Source: Pleurodeles waltl (lineage: Eukaryota > Chordata > Amphibia > Caudata > Salamandridae). From it: DNA of 64,000 nt. The notes beneath the pieces were generated by a model. It was not told the DNA's origin, searched no databases, and worked only from the letters and a program-made list of their open reading frames with translations. The DNA lies in assembly GCF_031143425.1 (NCBI RefSeq), contig NC_090439.1, positions 349,860,027-349,924,026 of the forward strand, in the 5' to 3' direction. The translations under genes and the position numbers were made by a program. Below, one piece after another: positions 21,301 through 33,043 of this stretch; position 1 is the first letter of the stretch; every line of letters starts with the position of its first letter.

Positions 21301-22332
21301 CTAGACACCCTATAAGAGGGAGACACGGCTAGCGGAGGACCAGCCCCGGACGGAGTGAGTGCCATTCTCCAAGCTATTCAATCATCGCAGATGGCCGTAG
21401 AGACTAAAATCGGAGAGGTGCGAGTTGATATGGGCCTCATCAGACAAGACCTGAGAAACGCAGTGAACCGAATTACTGAAGTGGAATCCCGAGTCTCGCA
21501 GAACGAAAACGATTTAACTGACCTTAAAACTAAAGTAGCCCAACTACAAACCCGAACCAGCGAGCTTCACCGCCGTGCAGAGGTCGCGGAAAATCGGGCA
21601 AGGCGCAATAACCTGCGATTCATAGGTTTCCCAGAAGGCATAGAGGATGACAAGGCCGCCGAATTCCTAGAGAAGTGGATCAAAACTTGGATGCCGGACC
21701 AGTCCCTCTCGCCCTTGTTTGCTGTTGAACGAGCCCATAGGGCGCTCGCACCTCGCCCCCCTCCAGGCGGCCCGAGACGTCCGATGATCGCACGATTTCT
21801 TAACTTCAAAGATAGAGACAATATCCTCAAGGAAGCGAGGCGGCTGGAAGATCTTCAATTGGAAAACCACAAAATCCTAATTTTTCCGGACTACACCAGA
21901 GAGGTCCAAACCCGCCGCAGGTCATACGTTTATGTTAAACATAAACTTAGGGCAATGCAACTCTCGTACATGCTCCTTTTTCCTGCACGCCTCAAAGTTC
22001 TCATGGCCGGGAAAGTTTCCTTTTTTGAATCACCAGAGGTGGCATGGGATTGGCTGACGGAGGAGGGCGTCGGAGCAAGAAAGGGTCCCCCTAAAACTAC
22101 TGGGAAAACCCCGCGTATCGAACCTTACTCAGCAGATGGACGCCGGAGGAGCCGGAGGCGCACCAGATCCCGGAGAGGCAGGCGGAAAGACTCGAACACT
22201 CCTGCAGATGATGAGACTACCCAGGACCCTAATCCTCAGACCGAGAGTACCACTGATGCCCTCCCGGGGCCTCGGACACCATCCCAGACAGCGGAGAACG
22301 ACTGCTTGAGTCAATCTCCGGTATTCGGCTGA
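18343..22332 (+). pseudogene. L1 ORF1 protein gene, split by an insertion
   Basis: ORF1p binds element RNA as a trimer and is needed for retrotransposition. The start lies at 18343 (MGKDKTNKQPPPSQQK), 29 codons before the insertion. After it the frame resumes near 21316 with an Asp/Gly-rich piece. A coiled coil follows (about 21400-21600; NAVNRITEVESRVSQNEN and further heptads), then an RRM-like domain opening with RRNNLRFIGFPEG, and a C-terminal domain with KILIFPDYTREVQTRRRSY. A basic Arg-rich tail precedes the TGA at 22330. If the duplication at the insertion is GAGGG, the two halves differ by one base in phase, so boundaries are uncertain or a further lesion exists. Confidence 0.8.
18431..21315 (+). 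mobile_element. LTR-like insertion of 2.9 kb inside L1 ORF1
   Basis: The insertion starts TGTAGGAAAGTACC and has no coding frame with family motifs. Near its far end stands AATAAA (21149-21154) followed by T-rich sequence, as in the R/U5 part of an LTR. A possible 5-bp duplication is GAGGG (18425-18429 and 21316-21320). The right end does not show a clear CA terminus and may be truncated. A very long solo LTR is my best guess; a nonautonomous retroelement of another type is possible. ORF1 of L1 continues after it. Confidence 0.5.
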
Positions 22333-22767
22333 CAAGATATGAGCGGTCCCTTTGCTGGACGCGAGAGGAGATTGGCCACGCTTGGTTTGCCCGGGCAGTC
22401 CACGGTAGGGCTGCCATTGATGACACCGGAGACTTCCAAATGTATGACGTTGGGTGCTCGATTTGTGACTGTTAATTGCAATTGATCCGAATGAAAGGAG
22501 GGGTCCACCACTCCACCCCATGTCAGCTCTACTGGCTGTCTGGTTCTGGTTGGGTATTTGGGCGACAGATGCTTCCGGGGTGGGAGTATGGAGAGTGGGG
22601 GGTATTTGGGGGGGGGGGGAGTTTGAATTAGGTTTAAAGGGCGACAAGTTAGTTAGCCTGGTTTGTAATTTTAAGGCTTCGGCAACACGTTTGAAATGGT
22701 CATCCCTGGGCTCGCACCCACACACCCAATCTTGTATAATACCTACACATCTCACGCCTGGCCCTCA
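22333..22767 (+). other. L1 inter-ORF spacer
   Basis: A 435-bp spacer lies between the ORF1 stop and the ORF2 start. It contains a run of about ten G residues near 22610. No coding frame continues from either side. Confidence 0.6.
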
Positions 22768-25700
22768 ATGACCCAGGTTCTCTCCTGGAATGTAAACGGC
22801 CTATTAGACAAGATCAAAAGGTCAGCAGTATTTAACATTCTCCGCAGATACTCCCCCTCAGTAGTCCTCCTGCAAGAGACCCACCTCTTTGGGTCCAGGT
22901 GCCCTATGCTTGCGCGAGGAGGGTATGACAGGGTATACCATGCGGGATTCACCAGAGGCTCCAGAGGAGTAGCGATCCTCCTCCACCGATCTCTTCCCTT
23001 GGTGATCACAGCTACACAATCCGATCCGCAGGGTAGATTTGTAGTAGTCGCAGGGACTCTTCAAGGGCACCCATTAAACCTGGTGTGCGCCTATGCTCCT
23101 CCAGCAGGGCTTGACGCCTTCCTACATTCGCTCCACCAAGTGACCTCAGGACTTCCCCAAGGGACCACCCTACTGGGAGGTGACGTCAACGCAGTTCTTG
23201 ACCCAACTCTGGACGTCTCTGGGGGGATCACCATTAGTAGAGCTTCAACTCTAAGCGACTGGATTGAGAGCCTCGGTCTGTGCGATGTGTGGCGCACCTG
23301 GCACCCCAGAGAGCGCCAGTACACGCACACATAGGCGGCCCACCAGACGCAATCCAGAATAGATCTGGTGCTTATGCCCGCCCTAGACTTCTTAAATGTT
23401 GCGGGGGCAGAGATTCTCCCCCGTGGGGTCTCAGATCATGCGCCAATACGTATCCGAATGGGCGGAACGGACCCCACCAGACGGCCTATGTGGCGCCTGA
23501 ACGCCTGGCACCTACAAGATAAAGATTATACCCAGGAGATCAGGAAGCATCTTGGTCAATATTTTGAGGTAAACGAAGGCTCGGTTCGGTCCCCAGGGAT
23601 AATATGAGACGCTGGTGAAGCCACTATTAGAGGACACGCCAAAAGCATCCTTCGGTCCCGTGAACGAGACCAAAATTCCCAGATCTCTGAGCTGGAGAAC
23701 AAGGCCCTAAGACTGGAACGCCAGCAAGTAAACTTGGCATCGGCCACTACTATGAGGCAACTGACTAGGGTGAGAGAGGATATCAAACACATAATGCTGG
23801 AGTCGGCCAAGCACATGTGGAGAGCCTCAGCAGCCCGAATCTATGGATGGGGGGATAAAAACGGGAAGCTGCTGCACTGGCTAGCCACCCGCCCCATGGT
23901 GAACAGAATTATACCTGAGATCTTATCGGACTCGGGCTCTCTTGTCAAAACATCTGTGGAAATTGCACAGTGTTTCGCCTCCTATTACACTAGTCTATAT
24001 GCCAAGCACCCAGCCCTGCTATTGAAAGAGAGGCCCCCCTACTAAACGACATCACCCTTCCTGGGGTGTCCCCGGAGACGAGAGACAGATTGGAGGAGGC
24101 CATTAGCCTCGCAGAGATTTGCAATGCAATATCTAACCTGGCATCAGGCAAAACCCCAGGCCCTGACGGCTTTCCAGCGGAGTTATATAGTAAATGCAGC
24201 GATATCCTGGGTCCCCATCTGCTTAACATGTACGATGAAGCAGAAAATCTAGGCCACTTCCCTACTGAGATTGATCAAGCGACTATTGTGGTGATCCCCA
24301 AAACCCAACCTCCGTCACGACACTGTTCAGCGTACCGGCCCATCTCACTCCTAAACATTGAAATCAAAGTGCTCTCCTCGATCCTTGCCTCCAGGCTGAA
24401 GGAGGTAATGCCCACGCTGGTACACCATGACCAGTGTGGTTTCATGCCTACCCGTAGCACTAGGCACTGCATCAGACGGTTACATCTGGCCCTGGCGCAC
24501 CACAAAACCCTATCACATACGCACTTGGCACTACTCTTACTGGATTTTGAGAAGGCCTTTGACACAGTAGATTGGTCTTACCTCGAACAGGTCCTACATA
24601 AGAACGGGCTCGGACCTAAATTTCGAGGACTAGTGAAACTCCTCTACTCTAACCCGACTGCCCGAATCAGGGTGAACGGAGTAGTCTCCGACCCATTCCC
24701 CATTGGCCGTGGAACTCGACAGGGATGCCCGCTATCCCCCCTACTCTTTGCACTAGTAATAGAACCATTGGCGATATTACTGAGAAGTGACCCACTGATT
24801 GAGGGCTGGCGCTGGCCCTCTGGTTCGGAGGATCGAGTGGCGTTGTACGAAGATGATGTGCTCCTGTACATCTCTAACCCACCCATAAGCGGCCCACGTG
24901 TCCTAGAGATCCTGAGACTGTTCGCGGAAGCCTCGGGACTGGTCCTGAATCCAGCCAAGTCCTTGCTAATTCCCCTGCATCGCTCTCGCGACTGTATAGA
25001 TTGGCAACGAAACATCCCAGTACGGAGAAACAGCTTCAAATACCTGGGAATATACATTTCACTTCTACCCGAGTTAGCATGGGAACTCAATGTCACACCG
25101 CTAACAAAGAGAATCAAGTCCGATCTCCTACGCTGGAGAGCCCTCCCCCTGAATGTACTTGGCAGAATTGCGCTGTACAAGATGATGATCCTTCCCAGGC
25201 TCCTATACCTCCTGCAGAACTTTCCACTTCCCATTCCCATGAGATGGTTCAAGGAGATGGACTCCTTAGCGCGCCAATTCATTTGGAGCGGCACTCGCAC
25301 TCGACTGTCGCTCAAAACATGCCAGAGGGACATATATGAGGGTGGCTTGGGCATGTCTAACATCCAATACTACTATCTAGCGATGCACGCACTCGTAATC
25401 AACGACTGGGTGGGAGGTGGGTGGACAGACCCTGCATACCAACTAGAATTACAGACAATGGGCTACCCACAGATCTTTGGCGCACTATACGGGAGCCCGA
25501 TCCCCCGAGAGACCCCAGACGTGACCAAAGTGGTACTACAGGGATGGCGGACAGCCCAGAAAGTGACGGGGTGGTGGAGACGCCTTACCCAACAAACCCC
25601 GCTATGGCAGGGGAAGCAGCTGGTAGCAGGTCTGGAAGGCTTTCAGAACTGGGACAACATAGGTATCTCCACGCTGGGTGATGTCTGGCGAGGGTCACAC

Positions 25701-26495
25701 ATACGGTCCTTTCAAGACCTTCAGACACAATACTCTTTAAACAAGACACAGTCCCATCGATATCTTCAGCTACGCTACGCCCTACTAGTTCATCTACAGG
25801 CAGGGGACACTATACCCGAGCACAGCCCCATGGAAGCCAAAGCATTGATGGGAGACCTAGGCAGGGGAGGGGTTTCCCAGATATATCGCACCCTGATTAC
25901 CACCGCAGGAGGCCCCCTGAGAGAGCTTCGTCAGAGGTGGGAGGATTGGATGGGACCCATGGAGGAAATGGACTGGACAGAAGCACTGATGGCCCCACGC
26001 TCCCTTACAATGGCCACACGCCTCCGGTTAATACAAACATACTTTCTTCATACCGCATATCTCACACCCGCCAAATTACATAAAGTGGGCCTCCGCCCCT
26101 CGGCGGAATGCCCCCGCTGCAGGAGTCACACAGCCGATTTCTTCCACATGGTATGGGCATGCCCGACCATAGTGGCTTATTGGGAAGTGGTGGTGCAGGA
26201 GATCTCTGGGGTCTTACAAGTAGAGGTAAAGAGGTTGCCGTTGCCCCTCCTTCTGGGTGTCATGGGAGACCCAGGGCTGCGAAGAGCAGATCGGTCCTTC
26301 TTAGAGGTGGCATGCCTAGTGGCCAAGAGAGACATAATGGCAGAGTGGAAGGCCAGAATTGCTCCGACACTGACTAAGTGGAGACGGGGAGTGGATTGGT
26401 GTGCGCAGCGGGAGAGACTTGTATATGAGGCCAGAGGTTGCTTACACAAACATAGAAAAATATGGGGGAAGTGGGAGGGCATAGCGGGCTTCTAA
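22768..26495 (+). pseudogene. L1 ORF2: endonuclease and reverse transcriptase
   Basis: ORF2p nicks DNA and copies element RNA at the nick. From the ATG at 22768 the endonuclease reads LSWNVNGLL, LLQETHLF, GDVNAVLDP and VSDHAPIRI, so the catalytic Asn, Glu, Asp/Asn and SDH sites are all present. The reverse transcriptase has LDFEKAFDTVDW, GTRQGCPLSPLLFALVIEPL and a YEDD box at 24846-24857, where the family usually has A or another small residue at position two. A Cys-rich motif with CPRC and a later H and C sits near 26109. Lesions: TAG at 23332, TGA at 23605, and a frame change between about 24043 and 24066. From 24066 to the TAA the frame is open for 809 codons. Confidence 0.93.
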
Positions 26496-26651
26496 GCTCT
26501 AGACCATGCGTAATGTTTTCACAGTGTGTGGCGGAGGCCTAGGGTTTGACCATTATTGTTTGATGCCCGTTGAAGTGTATACATTATTGTTTTATGCAAA
26601 ATCAATACATTTTCTTTATCAAAAAAAATATATATATATTTCTCTAACTAG

Positions 26652-27223
26652 ACTAGCGCCATTTCCTGGCACACAACCACCAAAAACATGACTCCTGTCT
26701 TAGGAAAGACAAGCATCATGCCCACCACGCCAATGGCCAGCACAGGAGACAAGTGTCCCCTGGGCATGGCCATTGTGCCATGCTGGGGGCCCCAAGTTCA
26801 AGCCCCCGATGAAAAAAAAAAAAAAAAAACGTACCTGGACTTACCTGGGATGGGGTATCCCATCCTCTGGTGTCCCTCCTTTGAGGGTGGGGGGTTTCCT
26901 GGGGCTCTGGGAGGGGACCTGTGGACCCATTCCTTGGTGTTTAACTATGGAAATGGGTCCACAGGTCCCCTAACACCTGGTCTGACCCAGGCATTAAATA
27001 ATGGTGCAAAGCTTGCTTTGCACCATTATTTAGCCCCTCCTCCCAACCCGTGCGTCATTTTAGCATGGAGGATAAATATGGGGCTATTGGGATAGCACCG
27101 TTTTTAAGATGGGAACGCCTACCTTGCATCTTATTGACGCAAGGTAGGTGCACACATCCATAAAAATGGTGAAAACTCCTATATTTTGATGCAAATTTGG
27201 TTCAAACAGAGTATAAATATGCC
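26652..27223 (-). repeat. TIR element D, right piece
   Basis: This continues the element broken at 17169. It holds a decayed version of the internal hairpin (about 26692-26719), an A run at 26814-26829, and the reversed left end CAAACAGAGTATAAATATGCC. Joined with 16974-17169 it gives about 760 bp, close to copies A-C. Confidence 0.75.
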
Positions 27224-27576
27224 AGATGATGGGTGATGCTTTAGAACCATATCAGATAAAGGTAGCCTATTAGTGGCTGGAAAAATCACTAAAACAAAGA
27301 TGTTATCCACATTTATTCCCCACTGGAAAAGATGGATATTATTGTGAATGTCCAGTCCATATTTCAGCATGCGTGTACCAAGATACTAGATTATATGCAG
27401 GGGATACATGACTTTGTCAAGATATTCCTTATATTCTCACACTACTATATGTAAGTGGAATGTCTGTCACCTTTTATGCTGCTTCACATAATATGCAAAT
27501 TGGAACAGGCTTTACTATTGTAACAGCACAGGACTTTGTTGAAAAGGTGCATGAAAAAGATGAAACACTAGAAAAG
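27224..27576. other. Unassigned AT-rich stretch before the hAT-like repeat
   Basis: No repeat or convincing coding frame is visible. It may be the outer part of the Helitron whose Rep fragment starts near 28605, but I see no motif to prove that. Confidence 0.3.
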
Positions 27577-27940
27577 GGGTCTCCAACCTTTTCTGCAGTG
27601 AGAACTACTTCTGTTCACTGAAAATTATTGTGAGCTACTGAAGTTGAAGCAACTTGCGCATTGTTATCAGACACCCCCAAGCCCAGCTTCACTGACTTTA
27701 AATCTAATGTTCACAGAGTCATAATACTATGGTTTGAACAAAATACTTTGACTAGAGGTACTATGACAGGGCTGCCATGTGTGTCAGTGAGAGTGTGGTC
27801 TTCAGTGATGTATGAACATGTGTATATATGCATGGGATATATGTGTATGGGTGACTAAAAGCCTGTGTCATATGTACTTGTGGCACAGGACATACCTTTC
27901 GCCATTTGTAGCAATGTTACTTTGTAACACAAACAAAAAA

Positions 27941-28032
27941 TAATTTTTTTAAAAGGGAGGAATTTAAGTGCAAAAATGTTCATTACATGGAGCTTTTTTA
28001 CACTTTAAATTTCCTCCATTAAAAAAATAATT
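27941..28032. repeat. Long inverted repeat, 35-base arms
   Basis: TAATTTTTTTAAAAGGGAGG plus AATTTAAGTG is mirrored about 28 bases later by CACTTTAAATTTCCTCC and ATTAAAAAAATAATT. The arms pair with a few mismatches. There is no coding content. Confidence 0.6.
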
Positions 28033-28279
28033 GCACTTTTCTGTTATAATTATGGCACAGTGTTCTAGTGGCCACTGGGCACAAGATTCCTGCTGTTTGT
28101 AAATACACTACTTTGTAAAAACTTGAAAAACAGATACAATTAGAAGGACAAGTTAACAATCATAAAGTAACATTTCATTTTAGTTTTCTCTGTTTTAAAA
28201 GCATTGAGAAACATCATTTTGTTCTCACCTTCAATATTGAGTTGACAAGGACTTTTATTTAAGAGTTAAATATCTTAGA

Positions 28280-28446
28280 GCCTGGTTTAGATCCCAGCAG
28301 AGAGAAATACTCTGTCACAAACATGATAGATATCCTGTCCGCCATAATATGATTCTATTATGACCTATGGGGACCGTAACACAATGGACAAGATATCCAT
28401 CACGTTTGTGATGGGGTATTCCCTCTGCCAAGATCGAAATCAGGCC
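28280..28446. repeat. 167-bp foldback MITE
   Basis: The ends GCCTGGTTTAGATC and GATCGAAATCAGGC are near-complements. Inside them AGATATCCTGTCC and GGACAAGATATC also pair, as do CACAAACATGA and TCACGTTTGTG. The element sits inside the hAT-like repeat and is non-coding. Confidence 0.6.
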
Positions 28447-28604
28447 ATTGGTGCTTCAATTCTTCATCAGTTTGCCTCACCACATTAAAAGGGAAAATGT
28501 TACCCTGTGCCTATTTAAAAATTAACTCAAGGCAGTGAGCTACTCTGAAGGTGATTGGGAGCTACTGGTAGCTCATGATCTACTGGTTGGTGACATTATG
28601 GCAT

Positions 28605-29029
28605 GTCAGCGAAGGTCAAATTAATATTGGCTACGAAGACATAGAGAATTTAAATGTAGGCTCAAACATTTAGGACCACCTACTTGGTTTAATTTTTTAA
28701 GCTATGCTGAGTATGGACTAGACAATTTGTTTCAATTTCTTCTGAAATGTAATGCTAATATACCAGACATTAACTGCAAAATACCCACAGGAACATGTTC
28801 TTTGAATCCAGCCAAAGTTTACAGATACTTCAGTCACAAAGTTCAAACTACGCTTCGATACTTAACCAACAAAAGGAAAAATCCTATTGGAGAAGTACTT
28901 GATGTCGTTTGGCAAAAAGAGTATCAAGCAAACGGAACACCATACATCCATATGCTTCTCTGAATCAAATATTCACATAAGTTTGAATACAACTCTGATC
29001 ACTCAGTTCTAAATGTTACTGAACATTAT
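28605..29029 (+). pseudogene. Helitron Rep (HUH nuclease) fragment
   Basis: The frame reads RHREFKCRLKHLGPPTWFNF, AEYGLDNLFQFLLKC, then KVYRYFSHKVQTTLRYLTNK and QKEYQANGTPYIHMLL. This is the order of the Helitron Rep region leading into the HUH motif, where PHIHxL is expected; here the first His is Tyr. A TAA before the first block and a TGA after MLL show decay. The fragment runs straight into the left end of Harbinger copy 2, and matching Rep sequence resumes after it. Confidence 0.75.
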
Positions 29030-29515
29030 GACCCTCATTATGACCCAGGCGGTGAGTGAAAAAGTGGCAGTACTACCACTAACAGGCTGGTCCTAAGTAC
29101 CGCCAAATTCTGACCATGGCGGTGATAACTCCCATAGACAGCCAATGTACCACACCAACTACCAGGGTGGAAACAACACTCACCACAGCGGTAACCGCCA
29201 GCAGCCAGGCCGAAGACAAAGTACCGCCCACCATATTAAGACACACCACTCAGCCACCTTTTCCGGGCGGTACCAATGCCATTAAAACCCTGGTGGAAAC
29301 GCATCACCGAAGAGAAAGGACTCACCATCAGAGACACAGGGAAAAACAACGCCACCATGGAACTCGAACTGCAAGCCTTTCCGATGATCTTCTACGTAAT
29401 ACTCCACCTGGAATACCAACGCCAACGAAGACAACAACGGTGAGTACAGCAGCCTAGCACACAAGGGAGGGAGGGAAGAAAACAAGAGTGACACACACAT
29501 GCACAACACACACCT

Positions 29516-29548
29516 GCCACACACACACACACACACACACACACACCA
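29516..29548. repeat. (CA)n microsatellite
   Basis: About 16 uninterrupted CA units lie near the left end of Harbinger copy 2. Copies 1 and 3 have no array of this length at the matching place. Confidence 0.9.
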
Positions 29549-29868
29549 TACACATAACCAGCTGCACATGAAAAACAATTTGTCCCAGAAAAACAGCAGA
29601 ATAATGCAAGGACAACAGGAATGGACGAATGTGTTTGTAATCATATCAATATCAAAATAACTAATTTGATTTGTCAATGAAACAGATATGTACACATAGG
29701 GACACTGCACAGTCCCATGTTCAAAGTGCCCACATTGCCACAGGGCACAGTCTAAGGCCCAACTTGAATCCAGACCACACCCGGATAGTACACTGCAGGG
29801 GTATCAGTTTGCAAATAGGCAGGCACCACAGATGGAGGGGGGCACCTCAGCCGGATGCAGGAACAAGC

Positions 29869-30290
29869 CCACTGGTTCTGGAGGGGGCTCCATGCCCATT
29901 GCTCTGTCCTGGGGAGTGCAAGGCCACAGTCTCTCAGGTGGGTGACTTTCCTACTGGTTCTGGAGGGGGCAACTTGCCCATTGCTCTGTCCTGGGGAGTG
30001 CAAGTCCACAGTCTCTCAGGTGGGTGACTCTCCCACTGGTTCTGGAGGGGTCAACTTGCCCATTGCCCTGTCCTGGGAGTCCAAGGCCACAGTCTCTGGA
30101 GTGGGTGACTTTCCCACGTGTTCTGGAGGTGGTAACATGCCTATTGCTCTGTCCTGGGGAGTGCAAGGCCACAGTCTCTTGAGTGGGTGACTTTCCCACT
30201 GGTTCTGGAGGGGGCAACTTGACCATTGCTCTGTCCTGGGGAGTCCAAGGCCACAGTCTCTGGAGTGGGTGACTACCCCACTGGATCTGG
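29869..30290. repeat. 82-bp tandem array, five units
   Basis: CACTGGTTCTGGAGGGGG recurs with steps of 82, 82, 81, 82 and 82 bases. The 81 is explained by one lost G in TCCTGGGAGT. The period is not a multiple of three and the array lies beyond the gene A stop, so it is not coding. Confidence 0.85.
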
Positions 30291-30353
30291 AGGGGGCAAC
30301 TCGTAAAGCAGCCCCTGGATTGTGGCCGACATGGCATCCTCTGGCAGTGATGG

Positions 30354-33043
30354 CTACAGTGTGGTGGTGGAAGGAGGAGCCTCCTGGGCAGCCCCTGCAC
30401 TTTCTGATGGCTGCACTTTGGTGGTGGATAGAGGAGCCTCCTGGACAGCCTCTGCACTTTCTAATAGCTGCAGTGTGGTGGTGGATAGAGGAGCCTCCTG
30501 GGCCTCCTCTGCACTTTCTGATGGCTGCAGTGTGGTGGTGGGTGGAGGAGCCTCCTGGGCAGCCTCTGCACTTTCTGATGGCTGCAATTCATCAGCTGTT
30601 GGTTTGGGCCCCGTGACAGCTGGTGGTGGTGTAGGTGTCACGCTGACAGCCTCCGCTGGAGTGGAGGGCTTCATCTCCTCCAGTACATGGGGCGTGGATC
30701 CCTTACCCTTCCTGGCAGGGGTGGATGAGCTCTTCCCCTTCCTGCTTGGTGGTACAGGCTCCTTCCCCTTCTTGCCTGGTGGTGCAGGCTTCTTCCCCTT
30801 CTTTCCTGGTGGTGCTGGCTCCTTCCCCTTCTTCAATGGAGGTGTGGTATCCTTACCACCACGAGTAGGTGGTGCTACCACTGTGTCCTTGGTACCCTGC
30901 TCATGTGGGCAGGACGGGGACTAGGGGGAGGGAAGAGGTCAAGTTGGGAAAGGAAAAGTTTTTTAGTGACATTGGGGCGGGAGGAGGGAGGAGTAATGGA
31001 AGTGGAGGTTGAGGTAGTGGTTGTTGGAGGTGTTTATCTGCTGGATTTGGGTGCAGGTGCATGAGCTTTATGATGATGTAAGGTGGATGGCTGTTGGGTG
31101 TGTGAGTGCTTGCGTTTGTGTCCTTTAGGAGGGTGGGAGAGGACAGAGGGGACGCATGCATGGCTTTTGTGGGGGTGTCTGTCAGTGAGGTGTATGTTCT
31201 TGGTGTGGTGATGCTGGTAGTGGATGTTGATGTAGTGCATGCAGGTGTGAGTGTGGACGTGACTGGGAGGGAAGTGGTGGAGGAGGAGGGGGGGAGCCAG
31301 TGGAGGCAGTGGATGTTGTGTCTGTAACTGTATGGTGTTTGCATGAGTGCTTTTGGGATGAAGTGTGGTGCCTGTACCACTCTTGGGTGTTGTCTTGTGT
31401 GCACGCTCGTCTGTATGTGTCCCTGGGATGGGTTGGGGTTGAGGAGAATGGGACTGGGAAGTGGTAGTTGGTGGGGGGGACGGTAGAAACAGGGACAATG
31501 GCTGCCATCAGAGAGGAGGCCAGAGCTTGAATCAATCTCTGTTGGGTTGCCAATCCACTGTGAATGCCCTCCAGGAATGCATTGCATTGCTGCATTGTGG
31601 ATGCCAGCCCCTGGATGGCATTCGCAACGGTTGACTGCCCTACAGAGATGGATCTCAGGAGGTCAATAGTCTCCTCACTCAGGGCAGCAGAGCTCACTGG
31701 GGCAGCACCTGAGGTGCCTGGGGCGAAGGAGATGCCCACCCTCCTGAATGAATGGGGCACGGGAAACTTGCTGAGGGGCTGCTGGGAGTGTGGTGCTGGT
31801 ACGGGGCATGCGGATATACCTGCAGCTGGGGTGGTCACAGAGATGTCTGCCACCACCAGGGAGCTCCCATCGGAAGAGGTATCTGAGTCTGTGTTGTCTC
31901 CTCCAGTCTTTGCCGTGGTGCTCCCCTTGCCCTCCGTCCCACTGGTTCCCTCTGCATCGGTGGACTCTGCATCCTGGGTCATTGGGATGCAGCTCCCTCT
32001 CATGCCGGTACCCCTGCTCTTCCACCAGACGATGCTAGTGCACACAAGGACAGGATGAAAAAACAAGAAAGGGGGCCAGAGAAACTAAGGATACACTGGG
32101 TTGATAACTGCCCCAACACCACAGTTGGCATACACATCACTGTCACACACAGGGAACAGGCTTAAGCACTATGCATTGCACTACCAGGGATATGGCTAGT
32201 CACTAAGGCAAGAGGAGGACCACACCCCGCCAACTCCAACACTCCTGGGACCCACAATGCCCTGGCTGAAATGGACTGCTAACACGCTATGTCACCTGCA
32301 TTTGCCATACACCCATTACTCTTCAGATGACCTATGCTGCAATGTCTGGCCTGGCCATAGGGGTATCCACTAACACATATCCACCACCCAGATACCACCC
32401 CACCAGTCAATATATGTATTGATACCCACTGTACTCACCCCTTTGTGGCTGCTGTGATGCCCTTAAGTGCCCTTCCAGCTCAGGGTAGGCCACCACCAGT
32501 ATGCAGGCCATCAGGGGGGTCAGGGTCCGACGGGCACCCCTTCCTTGATGGGAGGCCATCCCCAGCTGGGCCTCTGCGATCTTCCATGCCCAGCGTCTCA
32601 GGTCCTCCCACTGTTTCCGACAGTGGGTGCTCTGCCTGCCATAGACCCCAGGGTCCGCACGTCCTTGGCGATGTCACACCATAATCCCTTCTTTTGATGG
32701 GTGCTGACCTGCAGAGGGAATACAGACAGGAGAACCCTATTAAGCAAACAGTCCAGCCTGTCACAGAAATGGCCCACCATACCCATTTCTATCATCATTG
32801 GCACACACATAGGCCAGCACACAACATGTGCACCGACAACAGACAATCCCCCCACCCACTCTTACACGATGCTTTCACACACATCTCTGTGCATCCTTGC
32901 CACATGCATTGTGGCCAAAGTGTACTCACCTGTTGGTCTGGAGGCCCATAAAGCTGTCTGTGCTGGGGAAGGACCCCATCCACCAGTCGCTCCAACTCCT
33001 CCGAAGTGAGGACAGGGGCCCTTTCCCTGGTCACACAGGCCAT
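30354..33043 (-). pseudogene. Harbinger Myb/SANT-like gene A, copy 2
   Basis: Exon 1 is 32930-33043 (114 bp, starting from an ATG), exon 2 is 32439-32708, and exon 3 ends at 32034 on the plus-strand scale; GTGAGT donors and AG acceptors are all present. Exon 2 carries STHCRKQWEDLRRWAWK, the Myb/SANT core, but a one-base loss just before it breaks the frame. Exon 3 has the acidic linker, GISFAPGTSG, EETIDLLRSISVGQST and a helical stretch with NAIQGLASTMQQCNAFLEGI. A Pro/Ser/Thr region follows. The tail holds KKGKEPAPPG repeats and a 57-bp repeat containing LQPSESAEAAQEAP. It is a likely DNA-binding and import partner of the nuclease, by family knowledge. Confidence 0.75.
30377..30605 (-). repeat. 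57-bp in-frame repeat in gene A tail, copy 2
   Basis: GAGCCTCCTGG recurs at 30377, 30434, 30491 and 30548: exact 57-base steps, or 19 codons. The minus strand encodes SESAEAAQEAPPPTTTLQP-like units. Copies 1 and 3 have different repeats at the same place. Confidence 0.8.

Larger units (their letters stand above)
17170..26639 (+). mobile_element. L1 (Tx1-like) LINE, full length, with nested insertion
   Basis: A non-LTR retrotransposon flanked by a perfect 12-bp target-site duplication TTCTCTAACTAG. The 5' end is a G run followed by GCGTGGCTTCGGGCG and AAGATGGC (17193-17200), the YY1-type start seen in many vertebrate L1s. It then has a GC-rich 5' UTR, ORF1, a 435-bp spacer, ORF2 and a short tail ending in A/TA repeats. 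The complete 5' end, exact duplication and few lesions in ORF2 indicate a fairly recent insertion. About 2.9 kb within ORF1 is a later LTR-like insertion. Confidence 0.9.
27577..28596. repeat. Nonautonomous hAT-like repeat, about 1 kb
   Basis: The left edge reads GGGGTCTCCAACCTTTT and the right edge reads CTACTGGTTGGTGAC, so GTCWCCAACC is shared in opposite orientation. Repeated GAGCTACT blocks lie just inside both ends. This is the general look of vertebrate nonautonomous hAT elements, but no 8-bp target duplication is evident, so the class is uncertain. It holds two foldback sequences (27941-28032, 28280-28446). Confidence 0.4.

Noticed and set aside
21316..22332. ORF1 as a separate gene starting at a GTG near 21355
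   Set aside because: The frame continues upstream to 21316, and the true N terminus lies before the insertion at 18343. The apparent start is only the edge of the inserted element.
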